This document shows positions 18,078-29,469 of a stretch of DNA of 35,710 nt, piece by piece. A program made the position numbers and the translations under genes. This DNA is from an uncultured Sulfurovum sp. (GTDB taxonomy: Bacteria > Campylobacterota > Campylobacteria > Campylobacterales > Sulfurovaceae), in NCBI GenBank assembly GCA_913055205.1, contig CAJXJN010000019.1, positions 1 through 35,710 of the forward strand, written 5' to 3'. The notes under the pieces are model-generated. The model saw only the letters and a program-made list of their open reading frames with translations. It searched no databases and was not told the origin of the DNA. How positions within the stretch are numbered: position 1 is the first letter of the stretch; each line of letters starts with the position of its first letter.

Positions 18078-18114
18078 GACTTATTCACCCCTGTGAATAG
18101 GAGGTGAATAAGTC
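18078..18114. repeat. 12-bp perfect inverted repeat within the octamer cluster
   Basis: GACTTATTCACC (18078-18089) is exactly complementary to GGTGAATAAGTC (18103-18114) across a 13-base loop that itself contains another GTGAATA. It could be a palindromic protein-binding site or a hairpin in the transcript leaving cmoA. Confidence 0.6.
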
Positions 18115-18130
18115 TTATTAAATAATATAA

Positions 18131-18160
18131 AAAAGGAGTGAATAACTCTGAATTATTCAC
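18131..18160 (-). terminator. Possible intrinsic terminator of cmoA
   Basis: Read on the minus strand, GTGAATAA, a 7-base loop and TTATTCAC form a hairpin 24 bases past the cmoA stop, followed by TCC and a run of six T. This is a plausible but A/U-rich terminator. Its two arms are also two of the DnaA-box-like octamers. Confidence 0.45.
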
Positions 18161-18183
18161 GCAATAACATACTGTTATTCACG

Positions 18184-18894
18184 TTATTTTTTCGCTATGA
18201 ATGTTACAAAGTTCGCCCACTGAAAAACGGTATCTACTTGTTTGAATCCTGCATCTTTACACATCTGTATATTCTCTTCTATAGTGAATGGGATCAATAC
18301 ATTTTCCAATGCTTCTCTTTTTTGTGCTATCTCATATTCACTGTAGCCCTGCTCTTTCTTATAGTCATAATAGATATCTATAAGCACTTTATCCAGTTTT
18401 TTATCCTTGAAAACTACTTTTTCGGAAAAGATGAATATCCCCTCATCCTTCAATCCGGTATAAAGTTTTTTCATAAGCTCCATACGCTGCATAGGACGGA
18501 TGAACTGCAGGGTATAGTTTGCCACGATCACATCTTCATCTTTATACTCATAGGTCAACATATCAGCAAGTTCCAATTCAATATCGGCACCAAAAGCCTG
18601 ACACTTCTGCAAAGCTCTGTCCAACATGGCTTGAGAATTGTCCAAGCCTTTAAGTTGCATTTTTGTATGCATTTTACTATGCAGGTCCAGTAAGAACTTT
18701 GCCGTAGAAGAACCAAGATCCAGCACTTTTTTACCCTCTTCCTGCTCTGCCAGGATCAATGCTATGACCAATTTCCGTACCTCATCATAAAAAGGTACCG
18801 AACGGCTCAGCATATCATCAAATACAGAAGCCACGGCTTCGTCAAATTCAAATTTCTTCTCTATTTTTTTAGCAAATACTTTATCTTCTTTCAC
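18184..18894 (-). CDS. cmoA: Carboxy-S-adenosyl-L-methionine synthase
   Basis: CmoA makes carboxy-SAM from SAM and prephenate, the donor used by CmoB to finish the wobble-uridine modification cmo5U in tRNA. The protein is 236 residues, the usual length. It has a Rossmann methyltransferase fold, with [16 protein letters not shown] as SAM loop and [12 protein letters not shown] next. Family marks are [51 protein letters not shown] and the C-terminal VFQWANFV. Prephenate links it to the shikimate pathway genes nearby. The start is GTG at 18894. A second, truncated copy of this 5' end lies upstream (18905-19069), so initiation here may be secondary to a rearrangement. Confidence 0.92.
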   Translation of the reverse strand: MKEDKVFAKKIEKKFEFDEAVASVFDDMLSRSVPFYDEVRKLVIALILAEQEEGKKVLDLGSSTAKFLLDLHSKMHTKMQLKGLDNSQAMLDRALQKCQAFGADIELELADMLTYEYKDEDVIVANYTLQFIRPMQRMELMKKLYTGLKDEGIFIFSEKVVFKDKKLDKVLIDIYYDYKKEQGYSEYEIAQKREALENVLIPFTIEENIQMCKDAGFKQVDTVFQWANFVTFIAKK

Positions 18895-18904
18895 AACTCA
18901 GTCC

Positions 18905-19069
18905 TTATATCAAATTCCCGTCATTCGACAGAAGCCCTGCATGGCTACACTTCATTCCGACCATTCCGGTTCCAAAGCTGCAGACAACAAGCAGTTGTTG
19001 CCTGCTGACGCTTTTCACATCAAATTCAAATTTCTTTTCTATTTTTTTGGCGAATACTTTGTCTTTCAT
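18905..19069 (-). pseudogene. Truncated extra copy of the cmoA 5' end
   Basis: From an ATG at 19067-19069 the frame reads [17 protein letters not shown], nearly the same as the start of CmoA ([19 protein letters not shown]), and then diverges into about 37 unrelated residues to the TAA at 18905-18907. Over the shared part the base differences are synonymous apart from the start codon and one added codon in the intact gene. The unrelated part contains an imperfect inverted repeat (GCAGACAACAA / TTGTTGCCTGC, about 18980-19006) and a GTCATTC-containing segment, suggesting a dispersed repeat. The rest of the 309-bp gap between cmoA and the next gene (19070-19203) is A/T-rich with no gene that I can support. 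Confidence 0.65.
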
Positions 19070-19203
19070 TATGATTTCTTTATGTTTTATTTTTATAATT
19101 ATATTAGAAGTCTATTCCAATCAGTTGAAGAACTAAATCTTAACAATTTTTTATATATAATAATTTCATGGAAGATAAAAGTTTTTTATATTAGAATATA
19201 AGA

Positions 19204-21048
19204 ATGGAACAACTCACTGTACTTATCGTAGATGATGATAAAATCACTACTTCTATCCTGAATCACATGTTAACCCCATATGCAAACACTATACTTACGG
19301 CATCTGACGGCCTGGAAGGATTTGATCTTTATCAAAAATATCATCCGGATATCATCCTTTCAGATATCAATATACCTCGTTTGAATGGGCTGGAAATGGT
19401 TGAACGGATAAGAAAAACAGATGAAGATGTAAAAATAGCCATCTTTACCAACTTTGAAAAAAGGGATATTCTTCTCAAAGCGATCCAGCTTGGTGTCAAC
19501 CAATTTTTCTCAAAACCTTTTGACAGTAAAAGTTTTACAAAGATCATACAGCATCTTTGCAATGAAGTACTTGAAAAAAGACATATCAACCATGAGGTTC
19601 AAAGACAGCAGAACATACTTCATGCCATCAATGAAATGGCTCATAATTTTTTACAGAAATCTGATTGGCGAGAGACACTGCAGCAAGAGATGATGAACCT
19701 TAAACAGGCTTCTGAAATGTCATCGATCTTTATATACCAGAACGAACAGCATACGAATAATCTTCTGGCACATGAGCTTTTATATATCAATGATAATTCT
19801 GAAGCAAAAAGTAAAAAACATATCCATTACCGTAAGCATTGTCTCATGCGCTGGAAAAACAAGTTGGAAAAAAACCTGCCTGTAAACGGAAGCAGAGATG
19901 ATTACGATAAATCAAAAAAGAAACTTTTGGACCTTTTCAAGATCAATTCTCTCCTTATATTACCTATATTCATACAAAAAAAATGGTGGGGTTTTCTTGG
20001 TATCGGCGATGAACACAATCAAATACTGAAAACAACCAATGTTGAAATGCTCGGTACGGCAGCATCCATCATTGGATCTGCTATTAACAACACATACAAT
20101 CTTCAGTCACTTGAAATGTCTTCTGCCGTATTCAAACATACAATGGATGGTGTTTTAATCACAGATGCCCATAACAATATTATACATGTCAATGATGCCT
20201 TTCTTAATATCACGGGATACTCACTGTCATCTGTCATCGGAAAAAATCCCAAGATCCTGAAATCCGGAAAACATACTAAACATTTTTATCAAAAGATATG
20301 GGATAAATTAACTACGGACGGGTACTGGCAGGGAGAGATAACAAATCGTAAGAAGAACGGGGAGATATATATTGAATGGTTAAGCATCAATACTATCAAA
20401 AGTTCACAAGGTCAAATAGAAAATTTCATAGGTATCTTTTCGGATGTCACACATCAGAGAAAAGATGCCCATAACCATGCTTACCTGGCAACACATGATC
20501 CTCTTACAGGTCTTTCCAATAGACTTTTATTAAATGATAGATTAACACATGCCATCGATCATGCAGAAAGGTTCAACAAATGTATCAGTCTCATATTTTG
20601 CGACTTGGATAATTTTAAACCGATCAATGACACCTATGGACATACCATCGGGGATGAGATCCTTAAAAGAGTAGGAAATTCTCTTAAAGAAATTTTAAGA
20701 AAAGAAGATACGATCTGTCGTTTCGGTGGAGATGAATTTGTCATACTTCTTGAAGACTTAAACAGTTTTGAATACCTTGACAATATTTTACAAAGGATCA
20801 ACAATCTCACCAATACACCTTGTGTCATAAATGGCAAGACTATCTCTATAGGTATGAGTATCGGTGCTTCTATTTATCCAGATGACGGGACTAAACCAAA
20901 AGAGCTGATACAGGCAGCTGATACTGCAATGTACAGAGCAAAAAATCGTGGTAAAAACCGCATAGAGTATTCTCAGTCGGACCTTAACGTATATTGTCTA
21001 AAAAAACAACAAAATATAAATTACTTACATAGTAACTTTGTTATTTAA
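19204..21048 (+). CDS. Response-regulator diguanylate cyclase (REC-GAF-PAS-GGDEF)
   Basis: The protein is 614 residues. A receiver domain (1-120) has VDDD at 9-12, phosphoacceptor Asp54 (IILSDINIPRLNG) and Lys in FFSKPFD. A GAF-like region (about 145-295; SLLILPIFIQKKWWGFLGIG) and a PAS domain (about 305-425; GVLITDAHNNIIHVNDAF, then GIFSDVTHQRKD) follow. A GGDEF domain (about 432-600) has the intact motif at 508-512. The inhibitory I-site RKED (499-502) lies five residues before it. It should make c-di-GMP in the cytoplasm, controlled by phosphorylation and by product feedback. No kinase is adjacent. It is the only intact cyclase here, while another (8642-9444) is decayed. Confidence 0.9.
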   Translation: MEQLTVLIVDDDKITTSILNHMLTPYANTILTASDGLEGFDLYQKYHPDIILSDINIPRLNGLEMVERIRKTDEDVKIAIFTNFEKRDILLKAIQLGVNQFFSKPFDSKSFTKIIQHLCNEVLEKRHINHEVQRQQNILHAINEMAHNFLQKSDWRETLQQEMMNLKQASEMSSIFIYQNEQHTNNLLAHELLYINDNSEAKSKKHIHYRKHCLMRWKNKLEKNLPVNGSRDDYDKSKKKLLDLFKINSLLILPIFIQKKWWGFLGIGDEHNQILKTTNVEMLGTAASIIGSAINNTYNLQSLEMSSAVFKHTMDGVLITDAHNNIIHVNDAFLNITGYSLSSVIGKNPKILKSGKHTKHFYQKIWDKLTTDGYWQGEITNRKKNGEIYIEWLSINTIKSSQGQIENFIGIFSDVTHQRKDAHNHAYLATHDPLTGLSNRLLLNDRLTHAIDHAERFNKCISLIFCDLDNFKPINDTYGHTIGDEILKRVGNSLKEILRKEDTICRFGGDEFVILLEDLNSFEYLDNILQRINNLTNTPCVINGKTISIGMSIGASIYPDDGTKPKELIQAADTAMYRAKNRGKNRIEYSQSDLNVYCLKKQQNINYLHSNFVI

Positions 21049-21054
21049 CCTACT

Positions 21055-21861
21055 TCATTCCAATATCTTTTTAGCTATTTCTATATCATCTTGAATTTGT
21101 ATTTTCAGATCATCCAGGCTTTCGAATTTTTGATTTAGACGTATGAAGTCCAAGAACTTTAGTTCAACCTCTCCCTCTACTTTGCCTATCTCTTTATCCA
21201 ACACATATGTTTCAACTGCATAGGAACCGTCTGTACTTACCCGATGTCCTAAAAAGCTTATAGAATCCAGCCATTCATCTTCTATCTTTGTTCGTGTTGC
21301 ATAAACACCTTCTAAAGGAAGTTGGTAATGATCGACATCAAGATTAAGTGTAGGAACAAGTTCTTTTTTACCAAGTCCCTGGCCTTTAACCACTTCTCCA
21401 TTGATAACATACTCTCTGCCTAAAAGTCTGTTTGCCATCTCTATATTACCCTCTCTAATGTACGCTTTGATCGTACGGGAGTGTACAGAAACACCATCAA
21501 TACTTATCTCCTGTATGATGTCTACTTCACCCTCGAACAATACTTTAAGCAACTGGGCATTACCCTTCTTTTCTTTTCCAAAAGCAAAATCATATCCTAT
21601 GATGATCTTTTTTAATTTCGGAAAATCCTTTTGAAGTTTTGCTACAAAAGCTTCTGGAGTCAATGATTTTATCTTATCAAAATGGTAAAAACAGCATACT
21701 TTTGAAGTATAAAGTGAACGTTTGTACCCAGGAGTCAAGTATCCGCTGTTACGTTCTATGATGACGATAGCATCGGCTTTTTCTATGAGTGTTTGATGGG
21801 CAATATGCATACCGTCAAATGAACCTATGGCTATAGATCGAATATCATTATTGAACTGCAA
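21055..21861 (-). CDS. ribF: Riboflavin kinase / FMN adenylyltransferase
   Basis: RibF phosphorylates riboflavin to FMN and adenylylates FMN to FAD. The protein is 268 residues, slightly short for the family. The N-terminal nucleotidyltransferase part shows IGSFDGMHIAHQTLI and IIGYDFAFGKEKKGN, and SVHSRTIKAYIREGNIEMAN closes it. The C-terminal kinase part has VVKGQGLGKKELVPTLNL, with the GxG...PTxN signature, and PLEGVYATRT. Its start follows the tlyA stop with no gap, so it is the last gene of the long minus-strand run. Confidence 0.93.
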   Translation of the reverse strand: MQFNNDIRSIAIGSFDGMHIAHQTLIEKADAIVIIERNSGYLTPGYKRSLYTSKVCCFYHFDKIKSLTPEAFVAKLQKDFPKLKKIIIGYDFAFGKEKKGNAQLLKVLFEGEVDIIQEISIDGVSVHSRTIKAYIREGNIEMANRLLGREYVINGEVVKGQGLGKKELVPTLNLDVDHYQLPLEGVYATRTKIEDEWLDSISFLGHRVSTDGSYAVETYVLDKEIGKVEGEVELKFLDFIRLNQKFESLDDLKIQIQDDIEIAKKILE

Positions 21862-25165
<3,304 letters not shown>

Positions 25166-25172
25166 CTTTACC

Positions 25173-26312
25173 TTACGCTAAAGCTTTCAACACAGCCAAA
25201 GCCTGCACATGTTCTTTCACATCATGGCACCTCACAATACTCGCCCCGTTTTCCACTGCTTTCAGATGAATAGCCAAAGTCCCAGGTAACCGTTCTTCTG
25301 TTGGGGTAGAGATGATCTTGTCAATCATAGACTTTCTACTCGCTCCCACAAGTACTTCACATCCAAACAGTTTAAAATGTGCCATGTTTTTAATAAGTGT
25401 AAGATTATGCTCTAAGGTTTTACCAAAGCCTATACCTACATCCAAAATGATGTTTTCTCTTGAGAGTCCCAGAGTTTCACATTTTTCTATACGCTCTTCA
25501 AAGAACTCACTCACTTCAACCATCACATCATCATACGTAGGGTTTTTCTGCATGGTCTGTGGAGTACCTTGCATGTGCATGATGCAAAGTTTGGCATCAT
25601 ATTTGACAGCTAATTCAATAATGGCTTCATCATTTGCACCTGTAATATCATTAATAAGGGTAAATCCGCTCCTTAGCGCATACTCCACGACCAAAGGCGT
25701 ATAACTGTCTATACTAAAGGTGGCTTTTTCATAAAGTTTTTGCTCTTTGATGATGTCACAGACAATCTTCATACGGTCTAACTCTTCCGCTTCACTGACT
25801 ACATCCGCACCTGGACGGGAAGAGACTGCACCGATGTCAATGATGTGTGCACCATCGTTTATCATCTTTTCTATTTGGACTATGGCATCCTCTGCTACAA
25901 ACCTGCTGCCTTCAAAAAAGCTATCGTCGTTGGCATTGAGGACACCCATGATCTGCGTGGGGTATGTTTTTACAGAAAGAAACTTTTTAAGTTCAGTAGC
26001 AACGGTTTTCAGTCCAAAAGGTTGGGCTAACTCTTTTCGAGAGAGTAACTCCATATGTTTTTTAGTCCCTATGAGTATGCAGTCATACATAGGTTTTTCG
26101 CACAAGATCACTCCACCGGGAACAGCAAGCTCTGCACCAATGCTTAGAGCATCTTGCTTAAGTATGTTTGCAGCAGGTGTTTTAAGGTCTTTAATGAAGA
26201 AGTAAAGCAACTCCATCTTCTTGGCCATGATACCCACACCACCATTCTCTACACCCAGTGCTTTGAGTGCTGCCTTTTTATCTGCGATGTTTCCGAGTTT
26301 ATAGATATGCAT
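25173..26312 (-). CDS. folP: Dihydropteroate synthase with N-terminal extension
   Basis: FolP joins p-aminobenzoate to the pterin diphosphate made by FolK, the step blocked by sulfonamides. I place the start at ATG 26312 (MHIYKLGNIADKK), because homologous campylobacterial FolP proteins begin there. The longer frame to 26342 runs into a repeat. This gives 379 residues, about 100 more than Escherichia coli FolP, owing to an N-terminal domain (NILKQDALSIGAELAVPGG) typical of the class. The catalytic barrel starts at IMGVLNANDDSFFEG (the usual NxTPDS altered to NANDDS), followed by IIDIGAVSSRPGA, LINDITGAND and VLVGASRKSMID. A 130-bp inverted-repeat element separates it from holB upstream. Confidence 0.92.
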   Translation of the reverse strand: MHIYKLGNIADKKAALKALGVENGGVGIMAKKMELLYFFIKDLKTPAANILKQDALSIGAELAVPGGVILCEKPMYDCILIGTKKHMELLSRKELAQPFGLKTVATELKKFLSVKTYPTQIMGVLNANDDSFFEGSRFVAEDAIVQIEKMINDGAHIIDIGAVSSRPGADVVSEAEELDRMKIVCDIIKEQKLYEKATFSIDSYTPLVVEYALRSGFTLINDITGANDEAIIELAVKYDAKLCIMHMQGTPQTMQKNPTYDDVMVEVSEFFEERIEKCETLGLSRENIILDVGIGFGKTLEHNLTLIKNMAHFKLFGCEVLVGASRKSMIDKIISTPTEERLPGTLAIHLKAVENGASIVRCHDVKEHVQALAVLKALA

Positions 26313-26321
26313 ATCAACCCT

Positions 26322-26451
26322 TGTAGGGTGCGTGGTGCCCAAAGGAAATGCCCTTGGGGTACTAACGCACCTTTGAGATGTTAGCCCTTACGGCGAAAGT
26401 TATATTTTATACAATATTTTATTACATGGTGCGTTAAAAACGCACCCTACA
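26322..26451. repeat. 130-bp element with perfect 12-bp terminal inverted repeats
   Basis: TGTAGGGTGCGT (26322-26333) and its exact complement ACGCACCCTACA (26440-26451) bound the element. Inside, GGTGCGTT-AAA-AACGCACC (26428-26446) forms an 8-bp hairpin, and a further AACGCACC occurs near 26364. GTAGGGTGCGT-type palindromes are common dispersed repeats in many bacteria, so I read this as a MITE- or REP-like element inserted between holB and folP. It supplies in-frame codons that lengthen folP artificially. It could also act as a processing or termination site in the operon message. Confidence 0.65.
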
Positions 26452-26457
26452 GTTATT

Positions 26458-27078
26458 TTATCGTTTTTTTCTTGCCAAAAGTTTCAAAAGCAAAGTATTC
26501 AGCACGAAGGCAGGAGGAGAGCCTAGGTCCAATGCAATAAAAGCATTTGAAAACAGTGTCAGCGTTTTTTCATCTAAATCATAACCTTGTGAATGGATAG
26601 CTTCTTTACTGATGCGTTCTACAAGTAATTTCATCGTTTTAGTATCTGTACGTTTATGAGTTTGTATAAACTCATACACTGTAGCCAAAGAGAGCCCTGC
26701 TACATCCAACCCTAATTCTTCTTCTTGTAATGCTTGAGAAAGCATAGTGATAGGCAACCGTGAACGTATGGTATCTAAGATAGTCGCCTTGCTTTGCGTC
26801 AGGATAATAAACTCTTTTCTAGGTGGCGGTTCTTCTATGACTTTCAAAAGTTTGTTCTGTACTACAGGAGAAAATGTTTTAGCGGCAAGCAGAATAACCG
26901 TAGTCTCTTCACTTGCCATGTAGGCTTTTTCTATAGCAAGTTTCGCATCTTCAACCAGAAAAGTGTCTTCTTTGATAATCTTAACGAAACGTTCCGTTGT
27001 TTTTGACTCTTCAAGTTTAGCGATGGTACCTTCTATGTCACTTGTGATGATTACCTGACTCACTAATGCAATACTCAT
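26458..27078 (-). CDS. holB: DNA polymerase III delta-prime subunit, short campylobacterial type
   Basis: HolB is a clamp-loader subunit that helps place the sliding clamp on primed DNA. The protein is 206 residues, much shorter than gammaproteobacterial HolB. It keeps the central part of the AAA+ fold: AAKTFSPVVQNKLLKVIEEPPPRKEFIILTQ with the conserved EEPP, then TILDTIRSRLP with the SRC-like SRL motif. The zinc-binding N-terminus of larger HolB is absent. It overlaps hobA by four bases (ATGA), and the lysC-hobA-holB-folP order matches that in Helicobacter by recall, which supports the call. Confidence 0.82.
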   Translation of the reverse strand: MSIALVSQVIITSDIEGTIAKLEESKTTERFVKIIKEDTFLVEDAKLAIEKAYMASEETTVILLAAKTFSPVVQNKLLKVIEEPPPRKEFIILTQSKATILDTIRSRLPITMLSQALQEEELGLDVAGLSLATVYEFIQTHKRTDTKTMKLLVERISKEAIHSQGYDLDEKTLTLFSNAFIALDLGSPPAFVLNTLLLKLLARKKR

Positions 27079-27623
27079 GATTCTAAATCTAAATCACCAA
27101 AAAGAGCTTCTGAGATGGTCATATCAAAAAGTTTATAAAGTTGTAAGAGTTTAATATCTAAAAGAGGGTCAGAACTTCGAAGGGAAAAACTATTTTGTAC
27201 CTCTTCATCCATGATCCATAAAAAGCTATCATCATTTCTATATGCTTCCTTGGTGAATGGATGGCCACCCTTACCGATATACCAAATATAATATCCATTC
27301 GGGTAAGAGATATCCAACATATCTTCAAGTAGCTGCAACTCTTGTGCAGAGGTTAAGTTCTGCAAATTTGGAAAAATATCAGTGAGTTGGTAAAAAGGTA
27401 AAAGCGGTCTGTTTTTTTGTAGCTCATTTACTCTACTCAGTATATATTTTCCAAACCATCTACGCGGTTCATCTGTAATGATCAGAACAGTCTTTCCCTC
27501 AAGTACTTGAGAAACAGCACTTTTAACTAAAGGTGCCCACTCATAGCGGTACTCTTCCATCCACGAGAAGCAGGACTCCTCCTCCCTTATAGTGTCAAGT
27601 GTCCATTTTAAGAGCTTCTGCAT
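27075..27623 (-). CDS. hobA: HobA, DnaA-binding replication initiation factor
   Basis: HobA is a campylobacterial protein that binds DnaA domains I-II and promotes orderly DnaA assembly at the origin, as DiaA does in Escherichia coli. The protein is 182 residues, matching the family. Its SIS-like fold is suggested by KTVLIITDEPRRWFGKYIL, LPFYQLTDIFP, YYIWYIGKGGHPF and SFLWIMDEEVQNSF. DPLLDIKLLQLYKLFDMTI near the C-terminus is also characteristic. Neighbours are lysC (eight bases upstream) and holB. Its presence supports assigning the bulk of this window to Campylobacterota. A cluster of DnaA-box-like sites lies 9 kb away at 18046-18182. Confidence 0.88.
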   Translation of the reverse strand: MQKLLKWTLDTIREEESCFSWMEEYRYEWAPLVKSAVSQVLEGKTVLIITDEPRRWFGKYILSRVNELQKNRPLLPFYQLTDIFPNLQNLTSAQELQLLEDMLDISYPNGYYIWYIGKGGHPFTKEAYRNDDSFLWIMDEEVQNSFSLRSSDPLLDIKLLQLYKLFDMTISEALFGDLDLES

Positions 27624-27631
27624 AAATCTTA

Positions 27632-28837
27632 TTACTTATCTAACTCGTACGCTTCATGAAGTGTACGAATCGCAAGCTCTCCATATTTTTCATCGATCAC
27701 CATAGAAACTTTGATTTCGGATGTTGAGATCATTTGAATATTGATATTATTTTCAGCCAATACAGTAAATGCTGTTGCTGCTACACCGGAATGAGATTTC
27801 ATCCCTACACCTACCACGGAGACTTTACATACATGTTCATCAAAATCCATACTTTCAATATCATGATCAAAACTTTCCATCAGTTTTTTTGCATTTTCAT
27901 GTTCACTTTGAGGTACGGTAAACCCAAGATTTGTTAAACCGTCTGTACCTACATTTTGAATGATCATATCTACGTTGATATTTGCATCTGCCAGCTTTGT
28001 AAAGATCTCTGCTGCGATTCCCGGTCTGTCTGCAACACCTCTAAGAGTTACTCTTGCCTGGTTTTTGTCAAGGACAACACCACTTACTAAAACTGCTTCC
28101 ATATTATTGCTCTCCTTTGTTATCAATGTACCTTCATTGTCACTAAAACTACTTTTTGCATAAAGTTTGACATTCAACTTTTTTGCCAATTCTACCGAAC
28201 GGTTCTGTAATACTTTGGCTCCTAAAGAAGAGAGTTCAAGCATCTCATCGTACGAAATAGTATCTAGTTTTTTTGCATTAGGCTCAATACGCGGGTCTGT
28301 CGTATAGATACCATCCACATCTGAATAGATCTCACACTGGTCTGCATGCAATGCACCTGCCAATGCTACAGCCGAGAGGTCTGAACCTCCACGCCCCAGT
28401 GTAGTAACTGAACCATTTTTATTAATACCCTGGAAACCGGCAACGATCACGATCTTGCCCTCTTTAATTGCATTTTGCATTGCTGTAGGATCTATAGATT
28501 CGATGCGTGCATAGGTATGTGTATCATCTGTGACGATCCCTGCTTGACGTCCTGTCATAGCTACTGCATCAAAACCTTTAGCCTGCAAAGCGATAGAGAG
28601 AAGTGCGGCTGTCACTCTTTCACCGGAACTCAAAAGCATATCCATCTCTTTTTTTGCCGGATTTGAAGAGAAGTGATTTGCATACTCTATAAGTTTATTC
28701 GTCTCACCACTCATGGCAGAGACTACCACTACGATATCATGCCCTTCTTCTCTTGCCTTGCTTACACGGTTAGCCACATTTTCAATACGGTCTAAACCAC
28801 CTACACTGGTACCACCATACTTCTGTACGATCAACAT
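27632..28837 (-). CDS. lysC: Aspartokinase
   Basis: LysC phosphorylates aspartate, the first step towards lysine, threonine, methionine and diaminopimelate. I choose ATG 28837 (MLIVQKYGGTSVG) over 28855, because AAGGG lies between them at ribosome-binding distance and family members begin at IVQKYGG. This gives 401 residues. The kinase domain shows VVVVSAMSGETN, GFQGINKNGSVTTLGRGGSDLSAVAL and DVDGIYTTDPR. Two C-terminal ACT domains (from about 265; RVTLRGVADRPGIAAEIF, then KVSVVGVGMKSHSGVAA) provide allosteric control by end products. The leader between nudH and lysC holds several hairpins. Confidence 0.95.
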   Translation of the reverse strand: MLIVQKYGGTSVGGLDRIENVANRVSKAREEGHDIVVVVSAMSGETNKLIEYANHFSSNPAKKEMDMLLSSGERVTAALLSIALQAKGFDAVAMTGRQAGIVTDDTHTYARIESIDPTAMQNAIKEGKIVIVAGFQGINKNGSVTTLGRGGSDLSAVALAGALHADQCEIYSDVDGIYTTDPRIEPNAKKLDTISYDEMLELSSLGAKVLQNRSVELAKKLNVKLYAKSSFSDNEGTLITKESNNMEAVLVSGVVLDKNQARVTLRGVADRPGIAAEIFTKLADANINVDMIIQNVGTDGLTNLGFTVPQSEHENAKKLMESFDHDIESMDFDEHVCKVSVVGVGMKSHSGVAATAFTVLAENNINIQMISTSEIKVSMVIDEKYGELAIRTLHEAYELDK

Positions 28838-28867
28838 TAAATTAAACCCTTTCATTTATGATAATGC

Positions 28868-28965
28868 TTTTTGAGCAAAGCCCAAAAAACGATACTGACA
28901 CCGGAGCACACCTAAAGGTATACACTCCGATAAGTTCAGCAGTCGGCTCATGCGACTGGTCGCAT
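28868..28965 (-). promoter_or_regulatory. Hairpin-rich leader between nudH and lysC
   Basis: In 111 bases three stem-loops can be drawn: ATGCGAC/GTCGCAT (28950-28965), CGGAG/CTCCG (28902-28929) and TTTTTGGGC/GCTCAAAAA (28868-28888, with one G-U pair on the minus strand). The first competes with an alternative CAGTCG/CGACTG pairing (28940-28958). A lysine riboswitch core is not recognisable. It could be an attenuator, an mRNA processing site or a dispersed repeat. Confidence 0.35.
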
Positions 28966-28966
28966 T

Positions 28967-29440
28967 TTAAATCAAACCCTCTTGTATAAAATAATCAATC
29001 ACTCTACGATACACTCTTCGTTTAAAATAAGTTACCTTTTTAAACAGGTTCTCATACGCTACAAACTCATACTCTTTAAATTCTGGAATATCATATGCCT
29101 GCAAGTCGATCATTGCATCCTCTTTAAGACGTACCAAAAAATATTTTTGGGTCTGTCCGTCAAAAGGATACACTTTTCCTCTTGCAACTTTTGGAAAATC
29201 ATACGTGATCCATTCCGGGAACTCTCCCAAAATCTCCACATCATTACAACCAATTTCTTCTAACAACTCCCTATATAGTGCGTCATGAGGTGTTTCTCCT
29301 TCATCGATACCCCCTTGAGGAAATTGCCATGCATTTTTGATATCACTTCGGTGTGCCAAAAAAAACTCACACTTCTCCGGATATTTGGAAGAGAGTATCA
29401 CTGCAGCAACATTTGGGCGATAACGCTTTTTGTTTTGCAT
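28967..29440 (-). CDS. rppH: Nudix RNA pyrophosphohydrolase
   Basis: RppH (also NudH) removes pyrophosphate from the 5' end of mRNA or cleaves dinucleoside polyphosphates. The protein is 157 residues. The Nudix box is complete at 43-64, with Gly43, Glu49, Arg57, Glu58, Glu61, Glu62 and Gly64, in [34 protein letters not shown] at the start and [14 protein letters not shown] are typical of the family, as is the basic C-terminus ([12 protein letters not shown]). It leads the minus-strand run; a TATAAT (29470-29475, minus strand) stands 30 bases upstream. The same position before lysC is known in other campylobacteria. Confidence 0.9.
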   Translation of the reverse strand: MQNKKRYRPNVAAVILSSKYPEKCEFFLAHRSDIKNAWQFPQGGIDEGETPHDALYRELLEEIGCNDVEILGEFPEWITYDFPKVARGKVYPFDGQTQKYFLVRLKEDAMIDLQAYDIPEFKEYEFVAYENLFKKVTYFKRRVYRRVIDYFIQEGLI

Positions 29441-29469
29441 ACTTTACTCATTTCACTAACAATTACGAC

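Larger units (their letters stand above)
18046..18182. promoter_or_regulatory. Cluster of DnaA-box-like octamers (one canonical, six TTATTCAC-type)
   Basis: TGTGGATAA at 18046-18054 is the exact complement of the classical DnaA box TTATCCACA. It is followed by TTATTCAC at 18081-18088, CTATTCAC (minus, 18093-18100), TTATTCAC (minus, 18104-18111 and 18138-18145) and TTATTCAC at 18153-18160 and 18175-18182. All six keep TTCAC in positions 4-8, the core reported for epsilonproteobacterial DnaA boxes. The spacer is A/T-rich. The sites lie between the cmoA stop and the aroG promoter. Some also form hairpins, so part of the pattern could be terminator structure. I infer possible DnaA binding for titration, reactivation or gene control, or alternatively another repressor's operator. 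Confidence 0.5.

Noticed and set aside
18046-18182. Calling the octamer cluster oriC
   Set aside because: No dnaA, dnaN or ruvC is nearby, and no clear unwinding element was identified; origins in this class usually lie beside those genes.
18905-19069. Treating the extra cmoA start as a real 54-residue gene
   Set aside because: Only the first 17 codons resemble a protein; the remainder coincides with repeat-like DNA.
28838-28966. Lysine riboswitch before lysC
   Set aside because: The leader is too short (about 130 bases against about 170-180) and the conserved core was not found.
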